Shown one piece after another: positions 1 through 4,015 of a stretch of DNA of 8,025 bases (the first letter of the stretch is position 1; each line of letters opens with the position of its first letter). Where the stretch lies: assembly GCA_037384225.1 (NCBI GenBank), contig JARROD010000281.1, positions 1 through 8,025 on the forward strand, in the 5' to 3' direction. The notes under the pieces were generated by a model. That model searched no databases, was not told where the DNA came from, and saw only the letters and a list, made by a program, of their open reading frames with translations. The position numbers were made by a program, and so were the translations under genes. The DNA comes from JARROD01 sp037384225 (lineage in GTDB: Bacteria > Pseudomonadota > Gammaproteobacteria > Pseudomonadales > Cellvibrionaceae).

Positions 1-8
1 TGAAAAGC

Positions 9-347
9 ATGGGGTCAAAATGGAACATCGACCTATCGACTATGCCGGACAAAGCAAACGATAGTCGCATGCCAGCTTTCACGGTGAAGAAAATGCTCCC
101 GGAATATGTGTGGGACATTGTTCACCTGGAAGGCAACCCATATACCTTTGTGGACGTACAAACCCTCCTGAGCGGCACTACCGTTGGCGGCCATACTCTA
201 TTCGATCAACAACTGGTTCTGAACCAGAGGGACGCTCTGAATCTCCTGCTGGAATTGATCACAGATAACTCTATTGATGTAGGTAAAGAACTCGCCTGCC
301 GACTACACGCGAAAGTGGCTGCCGAAGAGGCACCTTATAGAAGCTAA
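9..347 (+). pseudogene. Fic family protein, N-terminal fragment (truncated)
   Basis: The product is 112 residues and reads as the first third of a Fic-domain protein; such proteins usually transfer AMP or a related group onto target proteins. The recognisable part is the family's N-terminal region: LPEYVWDIVHLEGNPYTF (about residues 31-48), then VQTLLSGTTVGGH, then a Gln/Leu/Asn-rich helix. This matches the usual 'LEGNPFT..EVQTLL.G.TVGGH' block. Similarity fades after HAKVAAEEA (about residue 107), and the frame stops four residues later. The catalytic HPFxxGNGR motif and all of the Fic core are missing, so the product cannot be an active enzyme. The ATG at 9 is a plausible native start because the N-terminus looks complete, but only 8 bases lie upstream, so its ribosome binding site cannot be judged. 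Family call is fairly sure; the exact break point, about 330, is inferred. Confidence 0.75.
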
Positions 348-454
348 GCACCTTTCACCCTGGGCAGCATTGCTGAGGCATAGCACAATAGTCAACTTGA
401 CCCGCTTCGGAGAGCCCGAATCGGCAGCGAGGGATCGTGGGGCGAGGCGGGGAT
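348..454. other. Junction stretch with no recognisable gene
   Basis: This lies between the end of the Fic fragment and the recognisable part of the antisense histidine kinase scrap. The minus-strand kinase frame stays open here, but its translation no longer resembles a kinase: the glycine-rich G2 box expected after the VFD block is absent. I see no promoter, repeat or RNA structure. It is probably scrambled DNA at a deletion or insertion junction. Confidence 0.4.
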
Positions 455-635
455 GGTGCTTGCTGTCAGTGGCGCGGCGATAGACATCAAAAACAAGGGA
501 TTGCTCCGATTCCGCAATACCACAACCGTTATCCCAAACCTGAATGCATATCGAGTGCCCGCGATAGCGACAGCCGAGCAAAACGCGACCGCCCGGAGAA
601 AACTTGATGGCATTGGATATCAGGTTGCTGAGCAA
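455..635 (-). pseudogene. Histidine kinase HATPase_c fragment (internal piece)
   Basis: Read on the minus strand, this piece holds the start of a GHKL ATPase domain. The N box is LLSNLISNAIKFS, followed by a beta segment GGRVLLGCRYRG, the G1 box VWDNGCGIAESE, then SLVFDVYRR. The 'GCRxRG...VWDxGCGI' pattern resembles large PAS-containing hybrid sensor kinases. The phospho-accepting histidine (H box) upstream and the second glycine-rich box downstream are both absent, so it cannot work as a kinase. Its 5' side runs directly into the FNR-type fragment on the opposite strand; the two homologies overlap slightly around 607-635, so the fusion point lies there. This is a relic, not a gene with its own start. 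Identity as a kinase ATPase fragment is well supported; the particular kinase is unknown. Confidence 0.7.
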
Positions 636-930
636 AGAAATTATTGCCGATCAGGAACTGGTCATGCTGCTCAGCAAAAGCTCTGCCGAACAACGTCTGG
701 CTGCATTATTATTAAGTCTATCGGCCCGCTATAAACGGCGCCAGCTATCGGCCACCTCCTTTGTACTACCCATGTCACGCACAGATATGGGCAATTACCT
801 TGGCCTCACTATTGAAACAGTCAGCCGGGTAATGGGCCGCTTTCAGAAGCAAAATATCACCTCATCTGACCGACGCAATATCACCCTGCTCGATCTTGAA
901 CAACTGAAAGAAATCGCTGGTACACACTAA
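607..930 (+). pseudogene. FNR/Anr-type regulator, C-terminal DNA-binding part only
   Basis: The 107-residue product matches the C-terminal half of FNR/Anr, the oxygen-sensing Crp-family regulator. It has the end of the dimerisation helix (RLLSKEIIADQELVMLLSK), the AEQRLAALLLSLS helix, and the winged helix-turn-helix (SRTDMGNYLGLTIETVSRVMGRFQK). E..SR in the recognition helix is the signature that reads TTGAT half-sites. The iron-sulfur cysteines and cyclic-nucleotide-type sensory fold, roughly the first 140 residues, are gone, replaced by the antisense kinase scrap. An ATG at 607 has GGAG at 595-598 with 8-nt spacing, so a headless DNA-binding fragment could still be made; that is inference. 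The gene is convergent with usp, which carries FNR boxes. Family identity is strong; loss of the N-terminal half is seen directly. Confidence 0.85.
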
Positions 931-955
931 CACCTTATCGCCCCGGCAGCGATTT
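911..955. terminator. Possible bidirectional terminator between the FNR fragment and usp
   Basis: AAATCGCTG (911-919) and CAGCGATTT (947-955) form a perfect 9-bp inverted repeat, followed on the plus strand by one further T. The 27-nt loop is long, the T tract is short, and the left arm lies inside the 3' end of the FNR fragment. It sits between two convergent genes, where a shared terminator is expected. Moderate to low confidence. Confidence 0.4.
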
Positions 956-961
956 TACACG

Positions 962-1447
962 TCACTCTTTCAGGGGGACAAGTAATACCGGCTTGGAACA
1001 GCGGTTGACCACTTTGCTGGCAACGGAACCAATAAATAAGTTCTCCAGAGTATTATGGCCGTGACTACCCATCACCACCAGATCAACATCCATCTTATCT
1101 GCTGTTTTGATAATAGTGGGGGCCGGCATCCCCTCCACAATAAGAGTTTGCGGGCTACCATGAGGGTATCTTTGCCCATCCATTTCCTCGTCACAAAACT
1201 TTGTAATCCGCTCCGCCACTCTGGAATGGATTTCACCTACCGATTCCTTATATAGCTCTTCGACTGTCGTATTCGGTAAATACACGTTCACCATAGTGGA
1301 AGCACTAGCACTTAAGGGCTCTATAACATATAAAAAGATTATTTTTGCGTCATACTTTTCTGCCAAACTGACTGCCATTCGAAAAGCAGGCCGGGTATAT
1401 TTCCCAAGATCAGTGGCATAAAGGATTGTTTTAACATCAGTCAACAT
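962..1447 (-). CDS. Universal stress protein, UspA family
   Basis: The protein has 161 residues, normal for a single-domain Usp. These small cytoplasmic alpha/beta proteins support survival under stress, starvation or low oxygen; many bind ATP. The N-terminus KTILYATDLGKYTRPAF is the usual first strand and loop with the conserved Asp. The C-terminal GSHGHNTLENLFIGS (residues 127-141) matches the ATP-binding motif G-2x-G-9x-G-S, so this is probably an ATP-binding type. The final strand KPVLLVPL is typical. The ATG at 1447 is preceded by GAGAGGAG with about 6 nt spacing. Two FNR/Anr-box-like sites lie upstream (1519-1532 and 1558-1571), suggesting induction at low oxygen, as known for some Anr-controlled usp genes in Pseudomonas. 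It is convergent with the FNR fragment and one of the few intact genes in the left half. Family is certain; physiological role is inferred. Confidence 0.93.
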   Translation of the reverse strand: MLTDVKTILYATDLGKYTRPAFRMAVSLAEKYDAKIIFLYVIEPLSASASTMVNVYLPNTTVEELYKESVGEIHSRVAERITKFCDEEMDGQRYPHGSPQTLIVEGMPAPTIIKTADKMDVDLVVMGSHGHNTLENLFIGSVASKVVNRCSKPVLLVPLKE

Positions 1448-1490
1448 AAGCTACTCCTCTCTATCTGTCGCGACAATTGTCATGATTGAA

Positions 1491-1496
1491 AAAGTA
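1491..1496 (-). promoter_or_regulatory. Candidate -10 element of the usp promoter
   Basis: On the minus strand the hexamer is TACTTT. It begins exactly 22 nt after the end of the proximal FNR box, the spacing expected when FNR is centred at about -41.5. It keeps the key T, A and final T of TATAAT but is otherwise weak, as is common at activator-dependent promoters. The transcript would start near 1484, about 37 nt before the usp ATG. Confidence 0.45.
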
Positions 1497-1518
1497 ACAC
1501 GCTTAACCAATAACATTA

Positions 1519-1532
1519 TTGAGGCAAATCAA
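1519..1532 (-). promoter_or_regulatory. FNR/Anr box, proximal to usp
   Basis: The minus strand reads TTGAT-TTGC-CTCAA, matching 9 of 10 fixed positions of the FNR/Anr consensus TTGAT-N4-ATCAA. Its centre (1525.5) is 41-42 nt from the predicted usp start site near 1484, the class II activator position. It is very likely the site that activates usp when oxygen is low. Confidence 0.7.
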
Positions 1533-1557
1533 ACCCACTCAATATTCATAATCTCTT

Positions 1558-1571
1558 TTGACTTATATCAA
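1558..1571. promoter_or_regulatory. FNR/Anr box, distal to usp, possibly shared with a rightward promoter
   Basis: The plus strand reads TTGAC-TTAT-ATCAA, again 9 of 10 matches to the FNR/Anr consensus. It is centred 39 bp from the proximal box, so it could be an upstream second site for usp. Because it is nearly palindromic it could also serve rightward transcription: AATAAT (1597-1602), a 5 of 6 match to a -10, lies 25 nt beyond it, and a ribosome binding site plus ATG follow at 1626-1639. Confidence 0.65.
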
Positions 1572-1636
1572 TATTACCGTATGAGGATATGCGCAAAATA
1601 ATAGCATCAATCCACTTCTAGTGAAGGAGAATACTT

Positions 1637-1687
1637 ATGAGTCTTATTCCGGGTATAGGAAGCATAAAGCACCTTTTTGCCCAATAA
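1637..1687 (+). CDS. Short ORF (16 aa) with a strong ribosome binding site
   Basis: An ATG at 1637 follows AAGGAGA with about 6 nt spacing and encodes MSLIPGIGSIKHLFAQ before a TAA stop at 1685-1687. The good ribosome binding site and the candidate FNR-controlled promoter upstream suggest this is the true start of a translated unit divergent from usp. I do not recognise the peptide. It may be a real small protein, a leader, or the first codons of a longer gene cut off by the arrival of the ISAs1 element, whose possible end lies near 1706. No function is proposed. Confidence 0.35.
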   Translation: MSLIPGIGSIKHLFAQ

Positions 1688-1705
1688 GCGGCCTCCTCTT
1701 AGCCT

Positions 1706-2085
1706 CAGGGCAATCGCACTATGACTGATAATCAATATTCAGTAAGTGCAGCAAATATTCCTGATCCCAGCCAGCCCTTAAGCGTTTATTTTTAATTCCC
1801 ATTTTCGCAGTGTTGTCTTGTTTTAAGAGGTTTAAGTCAACGTGCCTTAGCCGTGCTAAATTTTCCGCTCCGTCGCCTTTGCGCACGCGGCATTCATCCT
1901 CTCGAAAAGCCATGTCCAATACCCAGTGCAACTTAGTTTCAACACCCCAGTGGTTGCGACTGCCTGGAGAAGTTCTTTAGCGGTGATTGTTGTGCTGCAG
2001 ATATAATAGCCCCGCTCTACGGAAGTTTTGCCATCGATCATATGTTCTGATTCCACCAAAGCGATACTGCGCAGAGCGCTTTTGT
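1706..2085 (-). mobile_element. ISAs1-family transposase remnant (3' part, frameshifted)
   Basis: Read leftwards in two frames, the translation follows the C-terminal third of ISAs1-type (H-repeat-associated) DDE transposases. It runs ALRSIALVESEHMIDGK, SVERGYYICS, AKELLQAV, then after a frame change NHWGVETKLHWVLDMAF, EDECRVRKGDGAENLA, HVDLNLLKQDNTAKMGIK and KRLRAGWDQEYLL, ending at a stop near 1719. The final catalytic Glu region (HWGVE) sits right at the frameshift. The frame changes near 1959; one missing base would explain it. The catalytic Asp residues and the whole N-terminal two thirds are absent, so the element cannot move itself. The left end may be CAGGGCAATCGCAC at 1706-1719, which looks like an ISAs1-type terminus, but no matching right end is present. 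Upstream of about 2085 the homology stops abruptly. Confidence 0.8.
1959..1960 (-). other. Frameshift in the transposase remnant
   Basis: On the minus strand the frame giving AKELLQAV must shift by one base to give NHWGVETKLHW. The shift maps next to GCAGTCGC (plus-strand positions about 1955-1962). A single-base deletion is the simplest explanation. Confidence 0.6.
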
Positions 2086-2090
2086 GTAAA

Positions 2091-2122
2091 CTTGCGAGCG
2101 GCTTGACCTGCTTGTTTAGGGC
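2091..2122 (-). repeat. Possible degenerate left half of an integron attC site
   Basis: About 30 nt after the stop of the small secreted-protein gene, the minus strand reads GCCCTAAACAAG, then TCAAG, then CGCTCGCAAG. This resembles the left side of attC sites, where GCCTAAC (the R'' core) is followed by ..TCAAG..CGCAA. The core has two extra bases relative to GCCTAAC. The right half of an attC is not present; the ISAs1 remnant begins instead. The TTAGGC just upstream of the gene (2488-2493) would pair with this core in a circular cassette. This is suggestive only. Confidence 0.35.
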
Positions 2123-2150
2123 TTTCTTTTACGGCTTTATACTTTATTCT

Positions 2151-2477
2151 CTATTGCCCAATGATCCAGAGGCCTACCCAATCTGAATGATGAACGTTGC
2201 ACTCAACGTCGTCTGCATAATACCGTATTCTAACCGGGCTTTTCGTGACGAGTGCAGTCAATGTTGTAGCGAGCATACCTTCATATGCGCCACTCTTTGA
2301 ACTAACACTCGCTGATCCACCTCCTTGGAAACCAACCCATAAATGGGCGTCCTCTTGATTAACAGTTGTTGTACCAATAAAATATTTTACAATTACTTCA
2401 TTACATTGTGTAAAAGCAAGTGCATTTTTCCCAATCAAGGAACTCAATATAGCCAACGCAAAAGTTAAATTTTTCAT
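2151..2477 (-). CDS. Small secreted protein of unknown function, cassette-type
   Basis: The product has 108 residues. It starts with a clear Sec signal peptide (MKNLTFALAILSSLIGKNALA, predicted cleavage after residue 21), so the mature protein of about 87 residues is exported to the periplasm or outside. Two cysteines (near residues 25 and 94) could form a disulfide. The mature part looks all-beta: IVKYFIGTTTV, AHLWVGFQGGGSASV, then ATTLTALVTKSPVRIRYYADDVECN. The 'TALV..KSPVRIRY..D.V.C' block resembles small exported proteins I recall from integron cassettes in marine bacteria; I cannot name a function. The ATG at 2477 has only a weak ribosome binding site (AGGCGA). TTAGGC 10 nt before the start and an attC-like sequence after the stop support a cassette origin. 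The gene is AT-rich compared with the right half of the window. ORF confidence is good; function is unknown. Confidence 0.65.
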   Translation of the reverse strand: MKNLTFALAILSSLIGKNALAFTQCNEVIVKYFIGTTTVNQEDAHLWVGFQGGGSASVSSKSGAYEGMLATTLTALVTKSPVRIRYYADDVECNVHHSDWVGLWIIGQ

Positions 2478-2493
2478 ATTTTTAATCGCCTAA

Positions 2494-2735
2494 TTCCCTA
2501 CTATAATTCCGATATTCTGGATATAACAGTTTCTGCTACTGAAGCTTTAAGCTATCCATTCCGCAGCCTATTTCCAANNNNNNTTTAGACCCACCGGTAT
2601 CCCGGTGTCTGCGGTCTACATCGATGCAGCCTATACTTCATATACAATTAATCTGATATCTACAACCTATTGAAAATTATGTAAAATATTTAACGAACAG
2701 CTGACTGATCGAATTTCGTAAAAAGGTATAACAGC
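2494..2735. other. AT-rich stretch without a gene, containing an assembly ambiguity
   Basis: No open frame of convincing character lies here. It holds six undetermined bases (2578-2583), the hairpin at 2587-2617 and a 9-base direct repeat, GCAGCCTAT, at 2563-2571 and 2626-2634, on either side of the gap. The stretch separates the cassette-like gene from the remains of the AhpD-like gene and may contain another rearrangement junction. The N run means physical linkage across it should be treated with caution. Confidence 0.6.
2587..2617. repeat. Nested inverted repeat (hairpin) beside the N run
   Basis: CACCGG (2592-2597) pairs with CCGGTG (2602-2607) around a TATC loop. The flanking AGACC (2587-2591) pairs with GGTCT (2613-2617), leaving a 5-nt bulge on the right. 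It could be part of a mobile element end or a terminator whose tail is lost; there is no T tract. A hard-to-read structure right next to the undetermined bases may also explain why they could not be called. Confidence 0.5.
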
Positions 2736-2885
2736 GATTTGCAGGCTGCCCGTGCTGCAGGTTATAACGATGCTGAAATCGTAGAGATCGTGGGCCATGT
2801 CGCCGTAAACACGCTCACGAACTACATCAACGAAGTTCTGGGAACCGAAATCGACTTTCCGACCGTCGATACACTAGCGGCCTAG
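2736..2885 (+). pseudogene. Carboxymuconolactone decarboxylase/AhpD-like protein, C-terminal fragment
   Basis: The frame reads DLQAARAAGYNDAEIVEIVGHVAVNTLTNYINEVLGTEIDFPTV and ends at a TAG at 2883-2885. This is the typical C-terminal end of AhpD-like 'carboxymuconolactone decarboxylase family' proteins: the 'AAGY.DAEIVEIV.HVA.NTLTNYIN' helices followed by 'TEIDFP'. The N-terminal part with the catalytic CxxC pair is missing. Going upstream, homology stops near 2736 and an in-frame stop occurs at 2706-2708; no start codon or ribosome binding site is visible. About 48 residues of a protein usually around 180 residues remain. It lies 56 nt upstream of the DUF1348 gene on the same strand, and the two were probably once cotranscribed. 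Confidence 0.8.
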
Positions 2886-2896
2886 GTCCATATGTG

Positions 2897-2914
2897 GGTG
2901 GCGTCTTCGCCACC
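2897..2914 (+). terminator. Intercistronic hairpin before the DUF1348 gene
   Basis: GGTGGCG (2897-2903) and CGCCACC (2908-2914) form a perfect 7-bp stem with a TCTT loop. It lies between the AhpD-like stop and the DUF1348 ribosome binding site. The tail (TCTCATTGTT) is only moderately T-rich, so it may be a weak terminator, or a stem that sets the level of the second gene in the former operon. Confidence 0.45.
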
Positions 2915-2941
2915 TCTCATTGTTAAACAGGAGAATGCAAG

Positions 2942-3431
2942 ATGGCTAGACCCCCTTTACCACCTTTTGACGAAGAAGCGGCAATTGAAAAAATCCGGCT
3001 CGCCGAAGATGCCTGGAACGGCCGCGATCCAAACTGCCTGGAACGGCCGCGATCCAAACAAAGTTGCTCTGGCCTATACCGTGGACTGCGCGTGGCGTAA
3101 TCGGGCAGAGTTTGCAACGGGACGCGAACAAATAGTGCAACTGCTGACACGCAAATGGACCCGTGAGCTAGACTACCGGCTTATCAAAGAGCTATGGGTA
3201 TTCAAAGACAACCGAATTGCGGTCCGTTTTGCCTATGAATTTCACGATGACTCAGGGCAGTGGTTTCGCGCCTATGGTAATGAAAACTGGGAATTCGACG
3301 CCGACGGTTTGATGCGTCGCCGGATCGCCAGCATTAATGAGCATGCGATCAGCGCTGAGGATCGAAAGTTTCATTGGCCTCTGGGCCGCCGTCCTGATGA
3401 TCACCCAGGGCTGAGCGATCTGGGTCTTTAG
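2942..3431 (+). pseudogene. DUF1348 / NTF2-like protein, broken by a 25-bp tandem duplication
   Basis: The family start is the ATG at 2942, preceded by AGGAG (2929-2933) with 8-nt spacing. The first 31 codons give MARPPLPPF, AAIEKIRLAEDAWNGRDPN. A perfect 25-bp tandem duplication (3010-3034 and 3035-3059) then shifts the frame, and translation stops at 3098-3100 after 52 residues. After the duplication the other frame gives KVALAYTVDCAWRNRAEF, LTRKWTRELDYRLIKELW, AVRFAYEFHDDSGQWFRAYGNENWEF and HWPLGRRPDDHPGLSDLGL. Removing one repeat copy restores a 154-residue protein of normal family length. DUF1348 proteins have an NTF2-like cone fold and are of uncertain function, often near oxidoreductases. 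An upstream ATG at 2892 gives a long open frame through the repeat, but its first 45 or so residues are not family-like. Precise loss of one copy would revive the gene. Confidence 0.88.
3010..3059. repeat. Perfect 25-bp tandem duplication inside the DUF1348 gene
   Basis: Bases 3010-3034 are repeated without mismatch at 3035-3059; each unit begins TGCCTGGAACG and ends GATCCAAAC. The unit encodes the AWNGRDPN region. Because 25 is not a multiple of three, the second copy shifts the frame by one. Such repeats arise and are lost by replication slippage. An assembly artefact is possible given the draft character of the sequence. Confidence 0.97.
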
Positions 3432-3432
3432 G

Positions 3433-3513
3433 TCAATTGCCCTGGCAGAGCGCGCAGCATGAATCGGGGCAAAGCTGCCGTTCCAGTTTCTGCATATCGA
3501 AGATGGGACGAGG
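3433..3513 (-). pseudogene. Possible 3' remnant of a convergent gene with a Cys-rich tail
   Basis: On the minus strand an open frame ends at a TGA at 3433-3435, only 1 nt from the DUF1348 stop. Its last residues are FDMQKLERQL followed by CPDSCCALCQGN. The charged helix plus clustered cysteines (C-x4-CC-x2-C) at the very end, and the tight convergent spacing, look like a real C-terminus rather than chance. Upstream of about 3513 I see nothing coherent. I do not recognise the family; it may be a chance frame. Confidence 0.2.
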
Positions 3514-3561
3514 CCACCTTGCGCTGTTTTTTCAAGGTGGGACGCCCCCCCGTTACACCGA

Positions 3562-3878
3562 ATACCCCGGGTTATTGAGAAGTTACGCTTTCTGCGCTTC
3601 TTTCCGCAAACGGAAATTCACCAGCGGGAAGTGGACGAGTTCAACCGACAGGCGGATTTCGATCTGGAAAGCATCCGCGACTTCATCATCTTGCACTACA
3701 AGGTGACCGAACGGGGGACACGGAGTTCTGGCGCCACTGCCGGCAGATGAGCCTGGCCGCCAAGATCGAAATGTTCCGCGATACCGGCCAGGTTAAAGCC
3801 CATGTGGACTCCACCGTGGCCCGGCTCAAGGAGCACAACGCCTACCTGGCCAGCCTTTTGTCCGGAGATTCTCCCTGA
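3562..3878 (+). pseudogene. Flavin-dependent tryptophan halogenase, C-terminal fragment (frameshifted)
   Basis: The translation RVIEKLRFLRFFPQTEI, EVDEFNRQADFDLESIRDFIILHYKVTER matches the C-terminal part of PrnA-like tryptophan halogenases ('FN.Q..FE.ERIRDFIILHYK.TER'). At a run of five G (3713-3717) the frame must change; the next frame gives DTEFWRHCRQM, SLAAKIEMFRDTGQV, again halogenase-like ('FWR.CR.M.IPDSL..KI..F..TG'). About four to five residues (IPDS region) are missing between CRQM and LAAKI. After GQV the sequence KAHVDSTVARLKEHNAYLASLL does not fit the family and ends at 3876-3878. The FAD-binding GxGxxG and the catalytic WxWxIP motifs are absent, so it is inactive. Halogenases of this family occur beside TonB receptors and glycoside hydrolases in Cellvibrionales, which suits the GH3 gene downstream. 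Confidence 0.75.
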
Positions 3879-4015
3879 GTCCCATGTTACCTGTGCAGCG
3901 AGGAGCCAAGGTGGTATGCGCCATTTTCCCGTTTCGATTGAAAGTGGGACGACCTTCAACGGGCGGCCGATAGAGACTCTATCCAACAAAAAAGAGTCAG
4001 TTGGAGTTGGAAGAA
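3879..4015. promoter_or_regulatory. GH3 upstream region with candidate regulator sites
   Basis: This 137-bp gap holds AAAGTGGGACGACC at 3941-3954, closely repeated at 7983-7996, and the palindrome at 3969-3983. CCAAC (3983-3987) could also pair with GTTGG (4000-4004), which touches the ribosome binding site, so a leader hairpin is possible. I see no convincing sigma-70 -35/-10 pair, so the promoter may depend on an activator. Confidence 0.4.
3969..3983. promoter_or_regulatory. Perfect palindrome GATAGAG-A-CTCTATC upstream of GH3
   Basis: Seven bases mirror seven bases around a single central base, ending 32 nt before the GH3 start codon. The length and odd centre fit a dimeric operator. The right arm also overlaps an alternative small stem (GACTC 3975-3979 with GAGTC 3993-3997), so it could instead act in the mRNA leader. 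The regulator is unknown. Confidence 0.45.

Noticed and set aside
392..734. Overlapping short frames on both strands between the Fic and FNR fragments
   Set aside because: Only the kinase frame (455-635, minus) and the FNR frame (607-930, plus) show recognisable motifs; the rest are shadows.
1484..1497. TTGTCATGATTGAA as a third FNR box near usp
   Set aside because: Only 6 of 10 fixed positions match and it overlaps the predicted -10 and start site, so it is not counted.
2587..2617. The hairpin beside the N run as a CRISPR repeat or complete attC site
   Set aside because: It occurs once, has no spacer-repeat pattern, and lacks the conserved attC core triplets.
2892..2941. The ATG at 2892 as the start of the DUF1348 protein
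   Set aside because: It gives a longer uninterrupted frame, but its N-terminal residues are not family-like and it overlaps the hairpin. The ATG at 2942 with AGGAG gives the family N-terminus, showing that the open frame arises from the duplication.
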